Notes: generated by a model not told the origin, from the letters alone. 64,000 nt of DNA from Flavobacterium ammoniigenes (GCF_020886055.1 NZ_AP025184.1:868001-932000), one strand, 5' to 3'; counted from the stretch's first letter, positions 7,052-17,160 are shown. Program-made: numbers and translations.

Positions 7052-8113
7052 TTACAAATTAGCCACTAACCAATCGCCTACTTCGCTTGTTTTGTACGCT
7101 TTGGATCCTTTTGGAGCTAGATCTTCAGTCACAATTCCTTCTTCTAATGATTTGTTGACTACGCTTCTGATCGCTTCCGCTTCCGCTTTTAAGCCAAAAG
7201 CATCTTCAAACATCATCGCTGCTGATAAAATTGTAGCCAATGGATTTGCAATATTCAATCCGGTAGCTTGTGGATACGATCCGTGAATAGGTTCGTACAA
7301 TGAAGTGTGTTCTCCTACAGAAGCCGATGGCATCAATCCCATCGAACCAGAAATCACAGAAGCTTCATCGGTTAAAATGTCACCAAATAAATTTTCAGTA
7401 ATTAAGACATCATAGGAATTAGGCCATTGAACCAATCGCATCGCCACAGCATCTACAAATTCATAAGACACTTCCACTTCAGGATAGTCTTTTTCCATAG
7501 CTTGAACGGTTTCTCTCCACAAACGAGACGTTTCCAATACGTTAGCTTTGTCCACACAACATAATTTTTTAGAACGTGTCATGGCTAACTCAAACCCTTT
7601 TTTAGCCAAACGTTGTACTTCGGCTCTAGTGTATACACAGTTGTCAAAAGCAGTATCGCCGTTGTCTTTTCTGCCTTTTTCACCAAAGTAAATTCCGCCT
7701 GTTAATTCTCGTAAGAAAACCAAATCAGTTCCTTCAATGCGCTCTCTTTTTAAAGGAGAATTGTCAATTAAAGAAGGGAATGTAAAAGTGGGACGTACAT
7801 TGGCAAACAAACCTAATTTTTTACGCATCAACAATAATCCTTGTTCCGGACGTACTTTTGCTGAAGGATCGTTATCGTATTTTGGGTGACCAATGGCACC
7901 AAATAAAACCGCATCAGCTTTCATACAGATGTCGTGCGTTTCATCAGGGTAAGGAACTCCTACCGCATCGATAGCACAAGCTCCAGTTAAAGCGGGTGTC
8001 CAGTTGATTTCGTGATTGAATTTTTTTGCAATAGCATCCGAAACTTTTACAGCTTCATTAATTACTTCTGGTCCTATTCCGTCTCCGGCTAAAAGTGCAA
8101 TATTGAATTTCAT
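7052..8113 (-). CDS. leuB: 3-isopropylmalate dehydrogenase
   Basis: Third step of leucine synthesis: NAD-dependent oxidation and decarboxylation of 3-isopropylmalate to 2-ketoisocaproate. The 353-residue protein begins with the family's LAGDGIGPEVINEA, has the REL.GGIYFGEKGR active-site region, the metal/substrate motif ENLFGDILTDEA and the nicotinamide-binding GSMGLMPSAS and EPIHGSYP. Length is normal. Last gene of the leuC-leuD-leuA-leuB run; it lies 46 bp after leuA and ends at a bidirectional terminator shared with the RRM gene. Confidence 0.97.
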   Translation of the reverse strand: MKFNIALLAGDGIGPEVINEAVKVSDAIAKKFNHEINWTPALTGACAIDAVGVPYPDETHDICMKADAVLFGAIGHPKYDNDPSAKVRPEQGLLLMRKKLGLFANVRPTFTFPSLIDNSPLKRERIEGTDLVFLRELTGGIYFGEKGRKDNGDTAFDNCVYTRAEVQRLAKKGFELAMTRSKKLCCVDKANVLETSRLWRETVQAMEKDYPEVEVSYEFVDAVAMRLVQWPNSYDVLITENLFGDILTDEASVISGSMGLMPSASVGEHTSLYEPIHGSYPQATGLNIANPLATILSAAMMFEDAFGLKAEAEAIRSVVNKSLEEGIVTEDLAPKGSKAYKTSEVGDWLVANL

Positions 8114-8159
8114 TAGGTATTATTTTTCGTGTTATATATTATATTTCGTTCTATCTATT

Positions 8160-9683
8160 TTAGATACTTACTACATTCAGCATTTTTTGAGTGGCAACTA
8201 TTGCCGCTACTGTTTGATCGGAATCCAATCCGCGGGTTTTGAATTCTTTACCGTTGTTGGTCCAAGTAATAATAGTTTCGCACAGCGCATCCGAACTACT
8301 TCCTGGAGGGATTCGCACAGCGTAATCGATTAATTTTGGCAAACTCATTTTTTTGCTTTTGTAAATTTTGGCTAACGCATTCATAAAAGCATCAAACTGA
8401 CCGTCGCCTTGTGCATTTTCTTCAATTGTCTCACCGTCAATTTTCAGACAAAGTGTAGTCGAAGGGCGCATTCCTTTGGCGTGAACTAACACATAGGATT
8501 CTACAATAATGCGTTCCTCATAAGTTTGGCTGTCCAAAACATCTGAGATGATGTACGGTAAATCTTCTTTGGTCACCGTTTCTTTTTTGTCACCCAATTC
8601 GATAATGCGTTGGGTAACCAATTTTAAATCTTCTTGATTCAGTTGTAGTCCTAATTCTTGAAGGTTTTTTTCGATATTGGCTTTGCCAGACGTTTTCCCT
8701 AAAGCATATTTTCGTTTTCTTCCAAAACGTTCTGGAAGTAAATCATTAAAATATAAGTTGTTTTTGTTGTCTCCATCAGCATGAATTCCTGCAGTTTGGG
8801 TAAACACATTGTCACCTACAATGGGTTTGTTGGCTGGAATTCTATATCCTGTAAACGTTTCGACTAATTTACTTACCGAGTACAGTGAAGACTCTTTTAC
8901 ATTGATACTTACTTCAGGAATGAAATCATTGATTACGGCTACGGTACTTTCTAAAGGTGCATTTCCAGCGCGCTCACCCATTCCGTTAACCGTAACGTGC
9001 AAGCCGTGAATACCTGCTTTTACCGCTTCAATAGCATTGGCAACACTTAAATCGTAATCGTTGTGCGCATGAAAATCAAAATGAGTATTGGGATATTTGG
9101 CAGTAATTTTAGAAATGAATTCAAATGTCTCTGACGGAATTAACACTCCCAAAGTATCGGGCAATAAGATTCTTTTGACCGGTTGTTGTGTCAAAAAATC
9201 CAAATAGTGAAACACATATTCTGGAGAATTGCGCATTCCGTTGCTCCAATCTTCTAAATAGACGTTAGTTTCAATGTTATTAGCTTTTGCCAAAGCTATG
9301 GCTTGTGCAATTTCAGTAAAATGTTGTTCGGGTGTTTTCTTTAATTGATGGGTCAAATGATTGAGCGAACCTTTGGTCAATAAATTTTGAACTTTGGCAC
9401 CTGCTTTTTTCATCCATTCGATTGAAACGCCACCGTCAACAAAAGAAAGCACTTCAATTTTATCTGTATATCCTTTGGCCGTGGCCCACTCCATAATGCC
9501 TTTAACACCTTGAAATTCTCCTTCACTCACACGAGCTGAAGCAATTTCGATACGATCAATATGTAATTCTTCAAGCAACAATTGCGCAATGGTTAATTTT
9601 TCTGCAGCAGAAAAGGATACTCCCGATGTTTGTTCACCATCGCGAAGTGTCGTGTCCATTATTTCAATTTTTCTTTTTCCCAT
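8160..9683 (-). CDS. leuA: 2-isopropylmalate synthase (or citramalate synthase-like)
   Basis: DRE-TIM metallolyase that condenses acetyl-CoA with a 2-oxo acid. The N-terminal barrel has DTTLRDGEQTSGVSF, the metal site HAHNDYDLSVAN and GNAPLE. The C-terminal half carries the allosteric LeuA-dimer domain (about residues 370-507, including RPSTTLCLKIDG and IPPGSSSDAL). The ATG at 9683 is chosen; two codons upstream only a TTG exists. Position inside the leuCDAB cluster argues for isopropylmalate synthase, but the sequence type also occurs among (R)-citramalate synthases, so substrate is less certain than family. The spacer before it holds two hairpins that may control it. Confidence 0.88.
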   Translation of the reverse strand: MGKRKIEIMDTTLRDGEQTSGVSFSAAEKLTIAQLLLEELHIDRIEIASARVSEGEFQGVKGIMEWATAKGYTDKIEVLSFVDGGVSIEWMKKAGAKVQNLLTKGSLNHLTHQLKKTPEQHFTEIAQAIALAKANNIETNVYLEDWSNGMRNSPEYVFHYLDFLTQQPVKRILLPDTLGVLIPSETFEFISKITAKYPNTHFDFHAHNDYDLSVANAIEAVKAGIHGLHVTVNGMGERAGNAPLESTVAVINDFIPEVSINVKESSLYSVSKLVETFTGYRIPANKPIVGDNVFTQTAGIHADGDNKNNLYFNDLLPERFGRKRKYALGKTSGKANIEKNLQELGLQLNQEDLKLVTQRIIELGDKKETVTKEDLPYIISDVLDSQTYEERIIVESYVLVHAKGMRPSTTLCLKIDGETIEENAQGDGQFDAFMNALAKIYKSKKMSLPKLIDYAVRIPPGSSSDALCETIITWTNNGKEFKTRGLDSDQTVAAIVATQKMLNVVSI

Positions 9684-9705
9684 TATCAATTTGATTCTAA
9701 AGGCA

Positions 9706-9733
9706 TTTTGATTTCGTTATTTTGAAATCAAAA
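9706..9733. repeat. Perfect 10-bp inverted repeat just upstream of leuA
   Basis: TTTTGATTTC at 9706-9715 and GAAATCAAAA at 9724-9733 are exact complements around an 8-nt centre. On the leu transcript it forms a hairpin ending 22 nt before the leuA ATG. It may act on translation or mRNA stability, or be a DNA operator. Confidence 0.6.
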
Positions 9734-9759
9734 GAGTTTATTTGTATAAAACGGTAAAA

Positions 9760-9802
9760 GCAGTTACCCAGTCAAACTGTAAATTTGACAATTGGTAACT
9801 GC
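9760..9802 (-). terminator. Two-tier hairpin between leuD and leuA, attenuator-like
   Basis: Outer arms GCAGTTACC (9760-9768) and GGTAACTGC (9794-9802) enclose inner arms GTCAAA (9771-9776) and TTTGAC (9784-9789). On the minus-strand transcript the stem is followed by TTTTACCGTTTT, so it looks like a leaky intrinsic terminator within the leu operon. Confidence 0.55.
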
Positions 9803-9819
9803 ATTTGTATTGTTTGGTT

Positions 9820-10416
9820 TTAGTAAGGCAGTTGATTGGCAAAACCAACAATTTCTTCCTTCATACTTTGTAAATAATCAATATCATCAAAACCGTTGAT
9901 CATATTGTTCTTTTTGTATCCATTGATAGCAAAAGATTCGCTTTGGCCAGTGGCCAATAAGGTAATCGTTTGGGCAGGCAAATTGATTTCCAATTCGGTG
10001 TTTGGATCTGCCTCAATGGCGCTGAAAATAGTATCAGCAAATTCTGGACTTACCTGAACCGGAAGCACGCCAATGTTCAAACAATTTCCTTTGAAAATAT
10101 CAGCGAAGAAACTCGAAACTACCGCTCTGAATCCGTAATCGTAAACCGCCCAAGCAGCGTGTTCTCTAGATGAACCTGAACCAAAGTTCTTTCCGCCTAC
10201 TAAGATTTTTCCACTGTATGTTGGATTGTTTAAAACGAAATCAGCTTTTGGAGTATCGTCTCCATTGTATCTCCAATCTCTGAAAAGATTATCACCAAAA
10301 CCTTCACGTTTGGTTGCTTTCAAGAAACGCGCTGGAATAATTTGATCGGTATCTACGTTTTCTATAGGTAGTGGCACCGCACTACTTCTTAGAATATTGA
10401 ATTTATCGTATGCCAT
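9820..10416 (-). CDS. leuD: 3-isopropylmalate dehydratase small subunit
   Basis: Swivel-domain subunit that works with LeuC to isomerise 2- to 3-isopropylmalate. Recognisable parts are NVDTDQIIPARFLK at the start, the GGKNFGSGSSREHAAWA active-site loop (GSSRE) and ADIFKGNCLNIGVLPV. The 198-residue length is normal for the LeuD type with full C-terminus. It lies 87 bp after leuC; the gap to leuA downstream holds the two-tier hairpin and a second inverted repeat. Confidence 0.97.
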   Translation of the reverse strand: MAYDKFNILRSSAVPLPIENVDTDQIIPARFLKATKREGFGDNLFRDWRYNGDDTPKADFVLNNPTYSGKILVGGKNFGSGSSREHAAWAVYDYGFRAVVSSFFADIFKGNCLNIGVLPVQVSPEFADTIFSAIEADPNTELEINLPAQTITLLATGQSESFAINGYKKNNMINGFDDIDYLQSMKEEIVGFANQLPY

Positions 10417-10503
10417 TTGATTTTTATTTTTTTATTAGTAATTGAGTATTCTTTTTTAAAATGAAAATCTCAATTCACAACTTAATTATAACCTCTTTTA
10501 TTC

Positions 10504-11898
10504 TTAAAACAAATCTCTAGGATCAGTCAATTTTCCTGTAACTGCAGCGGCAGCAGCCATTATTGGACTAGCCAATAAAGTTCTTGAACCTGGACCTTGA
10601 CGACCTTCAAAGTTTCTATTAGATGTACTTACCGCATATTTTCCAGCAGGGACTTTATCATCATTCATGGCTAAACAAGCCGAACAACCTGGCTGACGCA
10701 ATACAAATCCTGCTTCGGTAAGAATGTCTAATAATCCTTCTTCTTTAATTTGTGCTTCCACAACATGAGAACCTGGAACTAACCAAGCGGTAACATTGTC
10801 TGCTTTTTTTCTTCCTTTTACAATTTCTGTAAAGGCTCTAAAATCTTCAATACGTCCATTAGTACAACTCCCTAAGAAAACGTAGTCGATTGGTTTGCCA
10901 ATCATCACATCATTTTCTTCGAAGCCCATATAGGCTAATGATTTTTTATAGGTTTCCTCGCCACCTTCTACTTGGTTGGCATTTGGAATATTTTTAGAGA
11001 TACCAATTCCCATTCCTGGGTTAGTACCATAGGTAATCATAGGTTCAATGTCCGAAGCCTTGATGTTTAGTTCAGCATCAAAAACCGCATCCGCATCTGT
11101 TTTTAAAGTTTTCCAATAGGCTACCGCTTTATCCCAAGCTTCGCCTTTTGGCGCGTGCAATCTTCCTTCTAAGAAATCAAAAGTAGTTTGGTCTGGAGCA
11201 ATCATTCCGCCTCGAGCACCCATTTCGATACTTAAGTTACACACAGTCATACGACCTTCCATTGTCATGTTTTCAAAAACATCACCAGCATATTCTACAA
11301 AATATCCAGTACCTCCAGAAGTAGTTAATTGGGCAATAATATAAAGTGCTACGTCTTTTGGACCTACGCCTTTGTTTAATTGACCATTCACGTTGATGCG
11401 CATTTTCTTTGGTTTTGGCTGCATAATACATTGAGTAGACAATACCATTTCTACTTCAGATGTTCCGATACCAAAAGCAATAGCGCCAAAAGCACCGTGA
11501 GTAGACGTATGTGAATCGCCACAAACGATAGTAGCACCAGGTAAGGTGATTCCGTTTTCAGGACCTACAACGTGTACGATTCCATTTTTTTGGTGACCTA
11601 ATCCCCAGTGAGAAATACCATATTCATTGGCATTGTCCTCTAAGGCTTTCAATTGATTAGCAGATAATGGATCTGCCACCGGTAAGTGTTGATTTATAGT
11701 TGGTGTGTTGTGATCGGCAGTAGCAAAAGTACGCTCTGGATATAAAACCGAGATTCCTCTTGTTTTTAAACCTAAAAAAGCAACAGGACTCGTAACTTCA
11801 TGAATGAAATGACGGTCAATAAAAAACACGTCTGGTCCATCCTCAATTTTGCGCACTACGTGCGAATCCCATACTTTGTCAAATAATGTTTTACTCAT
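10504..11898 (-). CDS. leuC: 3-isopropylmalate dehydratase large subunit
   Basis: Aconitase-family subunit that carries the catalytic [4Fe-4S] cluster. The cluster cysteines are seen in FLGSCTNGR and [11 protein letters not shown], and [14 protein letters not shown] and [17 protein letters not shown] substrate loops (here [18 protein letters not shown]) are intact. At 464 residues it is the standard bacterial LeuC. First gene of the leuCDAB cluster. A TATTTTTG promoter box lies about 70 bp upstream, with a small GGGTT/AACCC inverted repeat (11940-11953) in the leader between it and the ATG. Confidence 0.97.
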   Translation of the reverse strand: MSKTLFDKVWDSHVVRKIEDGPDVFFIDRHFIHEVTSPVAFLGLKTRGISVLYPERTFATADHNTPTINQHLPVADPLSANQLKALEDNANEYGISHWGLGHQKNGIVHVVGPENGITLPGATIVCGDSHTSTHGAFGAIAFGIGTSEVEMVLSTQCIMQPKPKKMRINVNGQLNKGVGPKDVALYIIAQLTTSGGTGYFVEYAGDVFENMTMEGRMTVCNLSIEMGARGGMIAPDQTTFDFLEGRLHAPKGEAWDKAVAYWKTLKTDADAVFDAELNIKASDIEPMITYGTNPGMGIGISKNIPNANQVEGGEETYKKSLAYMGFEENDVMIGKPIDYVFLGSCTNGRIEDFRAFTEIVKGRKKADNVTAWLVPGSHVVEAQIKEEGLLDILTEAGFVLRQPGCSACLAMNDDKVPAGKYAVSTSNRNFEGRQGPGSRTLLASPIMAAAAAVTGKLTDPRDLF

Positions 11899-11970
11899 TG
11901 TAACTATTTTTTTAAATGTATTTCTGTGTTTTCACTATCGGGTTTTAGAACCCAATTGTAAGAATTGATG

Positions 11971-11978
11971 CAAAAATA
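11971..11978 (-). promoter_or_regulatory. Candidate -7 box TATTTTTG for the leu operon
   Basis: Minus-strand TATTTTTG followed by CATCAATTC fits TAnnTTTG. It leaves a leader of about 65 nt containing the GGGTTCTAAAACCC inverted repeat at 11940-11953. Confidence 0.45.
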
Positions 11979-12543
11979 AAAAAAGAATTAAAGTCGCTTT
12001 GATACAATACGCACTATATACGATACCCAAAATGGCTTAATCAATACGATTAGTATTTTAAAGAATTCTGTTTTGAATTATTTTACCTTTACCTATGTCG
12101 TTTGAGTTTATTTAAAACTTCTTTTTATTGTGTTTTGTTCTAATTTTAGAAATTGCAAATTTAGGCTTGTTTTGTCCTAATTTGATGGTTTTTAAGCATA
12201 AAAATGTAACATTTGAGCATAAAATAGTCATAATTTGGAAAATTCGGCAGAATTTAATTTTCTGTTTTGAATCATTTTTATGTGTTTTTGAGCTTCGATT
12301 TTGAAAAATAAAACAGTCAGAATTGTTGCTTTTTTTTGAGTTCATTTTACGACATCCAAAAAAATTGAATTCCATTTTTTTGTTAATAACTTCCCGATTT
12401 TTTTAGCCTAAAAAAAACTAAATTTGAAACTCATTTTTTTTGAGTTTTTCTATTAATAAAATGTTTGCAACCAGTTAAATAAACAACTCAAATCAATCCG
12501 ATTTTTGTTCCCGACGATAAGCGGCGGGCTGGGCTGAAGCTTT
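11979..12543. other. AT-rich spacer between leuC and dnaE, no credible gene
   Basis: 565 bp of very AT-rich sequence. A minus-strand reading frame at 12112-12375 (87 codons) is Lys/Asn/Phe-rich with no motif and is taken as chance. Visible items: AATAC/GTATT inverted repeat near 12042-12056, two AGCATAAAA copies about 12196 and 12218, a weak hairpin AAACTCA/TGAGTTT (12427-12447), and a near-match AATGTTTG to the promoter box at 12460-12467. The last 35 bp before dnaE turn abruptly GC-rich. Confidence 0.5.
12510..12528 (+). other. GC-rich hairpin just ahead of dnaE start
   Basis: CCCG-A-CG / CG-G-CGGG arms around ATAAG (12510-12528) make a stable small hairpin ending 15 nt before the dnaE ATG, in an otherwise extremely AT-rich region. 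It could limit ribosome access; function not shown. Confidence 0.5.
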
Positions 12544-15500
12544 ATGTACTTAATATTCGATACCGAAACCACAGGTTTACCAAAGCGTTGGGACGCACCC
12601 ATAACCGATACCAACAATTGGCCACGCTGTATTCAAATTGCTTGGCAGTTGCACGATGATATGGGAAAACTCATCGAGCATCAAGATTATTTGGTAAAAC
12701 CAGAGGGATTCAACATTCCTTATGATGCGGAACGAATTCACGGTATTTCAACTGAGTTAGCCGAGGCTGAAGGAATTTCTTTGGCCGAAGTGTTAGAAAA
12801 ATTCAACATCGCTTTGGCGAAAGCCCAATTTATTGTCGGTCAAAATTTAGGGTTTGACGTCAATATTATGGGCTGCGAATTCCACCGATTAGGAGTAGAA
12901 TCGCCAATGGCTTCGATGCCCGTTTTAGACACCTGTACCGAAGTAACAGCTTCACTTTTGCAATTGCCTGGCGGACGTGGTGGAAGGTTTAAATTACCAA
13001 CTTTAACCGAATTACACAGCTATCTTTTTAACCAACCTTTTGCCGAAGCCCATAACGCGACTGCCGATGTGGAGGCAACAACCCGTTGTTTTTTAGAATT
13101 AATTCGCCGTGATGTTTTTACAAAAGAAGAATTGGATGTTCCGGCTTCTTATTTTGAAGATTTTAAAAATAGAAACCCAAGAACGATTGAATTTATTGGT
13201 CTAAAACACATCAATTTAAAAGAAGCTTCAGATCGAATTCGCCAACAGTTCGGTGAGAAACAGACTGAGACGGTTTCAAAAGCAACGCTTTCTGAAAATA
13301 AAAAAGCATTAGTTGATACTGATTTTGTTCATCTTCATAACCACACCCAATTCTCCGTTTTACAATCTACAATTAGTATTGCTGCATTGGTAAAAGCAGC
13401 TGCGCAACAAAAAATGCCTGCCGTTGCAATGACTGATCATGCTAATTTGATGGGCGCCTTTCATTTTGTTCGGGATATTTTGGCCCATAATAAATCGGCT
13501 GCAGCCAAGAACAAGACGGCAATCGAGAATGGAGAAGAACCTACTGAAGTTCCTATGAAACCGATTGTAGGTTGTGAGTTTTTTGTGTGCGACAATCATA
13601 AAGATAAGTCTCGAAAAGACAATGGATACCAAATTGTATTATTGGCGAAGACTAAAAAAGGCTATCACAATTTGGCAAAAATGTCATCGATTGCCTATAC
13701 CGAAGGGTTTTATTATGTGCCCAGAATTGATAAAAAAGTCATTCAAGAATACAAAGAAGATATTATCGTTTTGTCTGGAAATCTATATGGAGAAATTCCA
13801 AATAAAGTTCTGAATTTGGGAGAAAACCAGGCTGAAGAAGCCTTGCTTTGGTGGAAAAACGAATTCCAAAATGATTTTTATATCGAGTTGATGCGTCACA
13901 ATCAGGAAGATGAAAATCGTGTTAATTCGGCTTTAGTAACTTTGGCAAGAAAACATGAAGTAAAGCTCGTTGCGACTAATAATACTTTTTATATTGACAA
14001 AGAAAACGCCAATGCTCACGATATTTTATTGTGTGTGCGCGATGGCGAAAAGCAAACTACACCAATAGGTCGAGGTAGAGGTTACCGATATGGTTTGCCT
14101 AATCAAGAATATTATTTCAAGTCGGGAGACGAGATGAAACAACTCTTCAACGATTTGCCAGAAGCCATTTCTAATATTGCCGAAATTGTCGATAAAATTG
14201 AAATTTACGATTTAGCTCGCGATGTTTTATTGCCTAAGTTTGAAATTCCTGCCGAGTTTTTGGTTCCCGAAGATGAGATAGATGGAGGCAAACGAGGTGA
14301 AAATAAGTATTTGCGTTACCTGACTTTTGAAGGGGCAAAAAAACGTTATCCCGAAATTACTCCCGAAATTCAAGAACGCTTGGATTTTGAGTTGATGACC
14401 ATTGAAAATTCAGGTTATCCAGGGTACTTTTTGATTGTTCAAGATTTTATCGCTGAGGCTCGTAACATGGGAGTTTCTGTGGGACCAGGAAGGGGGTCTG
14501 CTGCAGGTTCGGTGGTGGCCTATTGTTTGAAAATTACCAATATAGATCCGCTGAAATACAACCTGCTTTTTGAGCGTTTCTTGAATCCAGATCGTGTGTC
14601 ATTACCCGATATTGATATTGATTTTGATGACGAAGGTAGAAGTAGCGTTATGGATTATGTGATTCGAAAATACGGATCCAAACAAGTAGCTCAAATTATC
14701 ACCTATGGTAAAATGGCTACCAAATCGGCTATTCGTGATACGGCGCGTGTATTGGATTTGCCTTTATTTGAGGCCGATAAAATCGCGAAGTTAATTCCGG
14801 GTATGATGCCGTCAAAATGGAATTTGGCTCGTTTTCTAAACGAAGACGATGCATTAATTAAGAAAACGGTTCGTCCAGAAGAATACGATAAAATTAAAGA
14901 ATTAATAGCCTTGGCTGGCGGGAATGATTTAGGAGGCGATACCATTCAGCAAGCCAAAGTGTTGGAGGGAAACCTAAGAAATACAGGAATTCACGCTTGT
15001 GGTGTGATCATTACGCCCGATGATATTACCAATTTTGTACCAGTAGCTACAGCTAAAGATTCTGATTTGTACGTGACCCAATTTGACAACTCCGTGGTAG
15101 AAAGTGCCGGCTTGTTAAAAATGGACTTTTTGGGATTGAAAACCCTAACCCTGATCAAAGACACGGTTAAATTGGTGAAATACCGATCTGGAATTGACTT
15201 GAATCCTGATGAGTTTCCTATTGACGACCAAAAAACCTATGAACTATTTCAACGTGGCGAAACCGTAGGGATTTTCCAATACGAAAGTCCCGGAATGCAG
15301 AAATACATGAAGGAATTAAAGCCTACGGTTTTTCCTGATTTGATCGCTATGAATGCGCTATATCGCCCAGGTCCGATTGCCTACATTCCAAGTTTTATTA
15401 AGCGTAAGAATGGCGAAGAACCAATTGTTTATGATTTGGACGATTGTGAAGAATTATTAAAAGACACCTACGGAATTACAGTTTACCAAGAGCAGGTAAT

Positions 15501-17085
15501 GCTTTTGTCCCAAAAATTAGCTGACTTTTCTAAGGGGGATGCCGATGTATTGCGTAAAGCAATGGGAAAAAAGATGATCGATGTCTTGGCGAAAATGGAA
15601 CCAAAATTCATCGAGCAGGCGATGGCCAAAGGACATGCTAAAGACAAATTAGAAAAAATTTGGAACGACTGGAAAGCCTTTGCCGAATATGCGTTTAACA
15701 AATCGCATTCTACTTGTTATGCTTGGATTGCCTATCAAACCGCCTATTTGAAAGCCAATTATCCAGCCGAATATATGGCGGCGGTGCTTTCGAATAATAT
15801 GAGCGATATCAAACAAGTTTCGTTCTTTATGGAAGAATGTAAACGAATGGGATTGCAGGTTTTAGGACCAGACGTGAACGAGTCATTTTATAAATTTACG
15901 GTTAATGATGATTATGCGGTTCGTTTCGGAATGGGAGCGATTAAAGGAGTAGGTTCAGGAGCTGTTGCTACTATTGTAGAGAATCGAAAAGACGGGAAAT
16001 ACAAATCGATTTTTGATTTGACCAAACGCATTGATTTGCGAGCCGCCAATAAAAAAGCTTTAGAGAATTTGGCTTTAGCCGGAGGATTCGATTCGTTTGA
16101 AGGGACAACCCGAGCTCAATATTTTCATGATGATGGCGACGGAATTACCTTTTATGAAAAAGCGATGCGTTACGGAGCGAAGTTCCAAGAAAATGAAAAT
16201 TCATCGCAAGTAAGTTTGTTTGGAGAAAGTAGCGATGTTCAAATTGCTGAGCCCGTGGTGCCACCTTGTGAAGATTGGAGCACTATGGAAAAATTAGCCA
16301 AGGAAAAAGAAGTGGTTGGAATTTATATTTCTGGGCACCCATTGGATGATTTCAAGTTTGAGATGAAATACTTTTGCAATGCCAAATTAGAGGCGTTGAA
16401 ACACTTGGAACACTATGTAGGGAAGACACTTTCTTTTGGAGGAATTATAAATAATGTGCAGCATCGGGTGGCTAAAAATGGCAAAGGTTGGGCTTCTTTT
16501 TTTCTAGAAGGATACGATGAAAGTTACGAGTTTAGAATCTTTGGAGAAGAGTATTTGAAATTCCGTCACTTTTTGATTCAGAATAACTTTACCTACATGC
16601 GTGTATTGGTTAAAGAAGGTTGGGCGGATAAAGAAACCGGTAAAAAAGGAGAACCTCGTTTGCAGTTTACGCTGATCCAATATTTACAGGATGTATTGCC
16701 GTCATTTGCCAAAAAGCTAGTGTTATTATTGAATATCAATGATATTCAATCAGATTTTATTCAGCAATTGAACCAGCTTTTTCAAGACAATAAAGGAGAC
16801 AATACGGTAACTTTCGAAATCATGGAATTAGAGAAAATTACCAAAATTGTCGAAACGATTTCTGAAATTGCCGAAACCGATGAGGAGGTATTTGTAGAAG
16901 AAACGGATATTGAAGATGTAGATGTTCCTTTGATGGAAACCCAAAAAATAAGTACCACTACTGAAGTAGAAGAAATCAATGTAGTGACCAAATTGAGTAT
17001 GCCAAGTCGAAAATTAAAAGTTAAAATATCCAACGAGTTATTGTTGGAATTAGAAAAAAGACAGATTAACTTTAAGTTGAACTAA
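12544..17085 (+). CDS. dnaE: DNA polymerase III alpha subunit fused to 3'-5' exonuclease
   Basis: Replicative DNA polymerase of 1513 residues. Residues 1-about 205 are a DEDDh proofreading exonuclease (FDTETTG, then NLGFDVNIM and HNATADVEAT), which in E. coli is the separate epsilon subunit. A PHP domain follows from about 258 (FVHLHNHTQFS). The polymerase core has PDIDIDFDD at 688-696 and KMDFLGLKTLT with Asp861, the catalytic acidic residues. QVSLF at 1222-1226 looks like the beta-clamp binding motif, and an OB domain (GGIINNVQHR onwards) comes after. An in-frame TGA nine bases before the ATG fixes the start. The fusion is usual in Bacteroidota. A strongly acidic linker lies near the C-terminus. 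Confidence 0.96.
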   Translation: MYLIFDTETTGLPKRWDAPITDTNNWPRCIQIAWQLHDDMGKLIEHQDYLVKPEGFNIPYDAERIHGISTELAEAEGISLAEVLEKFNIALAKAQFIVGQNLGFDVNIMGCEFHRLGVESPMASMPVLDTCTEVTASLLQLPGGRGGRFKLPTLTELHSYLFNQPFAEAHNATADVEATTRCFLELIRRDVFTKEELDVPASYFEDFKNRNPRTIEFIGLKHINLKEASDRIRQQFGEKQTETVSKATLSENKKALVDTDFVHLHNHTQFSVLQSTISIAALVKAAAQQKMPAVAMTDHANLMGAFHFVRDILAHNKSAAAKNKTAIENGEEPTEVPMKPIVGCEFFVCDNHKDKSRKDNGYQIVLLAKTKKGYHNLAKMSSIAYTEGFYYVPRIDKKVIQEYKEDIIVLSGNLYGEIPNKVLNLGENQAEEALLWWKNEFQNDFYIELMRHNQEDENRVNSALVTLARKHEVKLVATNNTFYIDKENANAHDILLCVRDGEKQTTPIGRGRGYRYGLPNQEYYFKSGDEMKQLFNDLPEAISNIAEIVDKIEIYDLARDVLLPKFEIPAEFLVPEDEIDGGKRGENKYLRYLTFEGAKKRYPEITPEIQERLDFELMTIENSGYPGYFLIVQDFIAEARNMGVSVGPGRGSAAGSVVAYCLKITNIDPLKYNLLFERFLNPDRVSLPDIDIDFDDEGRSSVMDYVIRKYGSKQVAQIITYGKMATKSAIRDTARVLDLPLFEADKIAKLIPGMMPSKWNLARFLNEDDALIKKTVRPEEYDKIKELIALAGGNDLGGDTIQQAKVLEGNLRNTGIHACGVIITPDDITNFVPVATAKDSDLYVTQFDNSVVESAGLLKMDFLGLKTLTLIKDTVKLVKYRSGIDLNPDEFPIDDQKTYELFQRGETVGIFQYESPGMQKYMKELKPTVFPDLIAMNALYRPGPIAYIPSFIKRKNGEEPIVYDLDDCEELLKDTYGITVYQEQVMLLSQKLADFSKGDADVLRKAMGKKMIDVLAKMEPKFIEQAMAKGHAKDKLEKIWNDWKAFAEYAFNKSHSTCYAWIAYQTAYLKANYPAEYMAAVLSNNMSDIKQVSFFMEECKRMGLQVLGPDVNESFYKFTVNDDYAVRFGMGAIKGVGSGAVATIVENRKDGKYKSIFDLTKRIDLRAANKKALENLALAGGFDSFEGTTRAQYFHDDGDGITFYEKAMRYGAKFQENENSSQVSLFGESSDVQIAEPVVPPCEDWSTMEKLAKEKEVVGIYISGHPLDDFKFEMKYFCNAKLEALKHLEHYVGKTLSFGGIINNVQHRVAKNGKGWASFFLEGYDESYEFRIFGEEYLKFRHFLIQNNFTYMRVLVKEGWADKETGKKGEPRLQFTLIQYLQDVLPSFAKKLVLLLNINDIQSDFIQQLNQLFQDNKGDNTVTFEIMELEKITKIVETISEIAETDEEVFVEETDIEDVDVPLMETQKISTTTEVEEINVVTKLSMPSRKLKVKISNELLLELEKRQINFKLN

Positions 17086-17160
17086 TTAGCATATAAAAAA
17101 AGGCAATACTTTTATAGCCAAAACTAATTTCGTAGTGATGTTCGAATGGTTTTTAATTTA

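Noticed and set aside
12112-12375. 87-codon minus-strand frame in the leuC-dnaE spacer
   Set aside because: Composition is that expected from AT-rich DNA (Lys, Asn, Phe, Ile), no motif, no promoter box or plausible partner.
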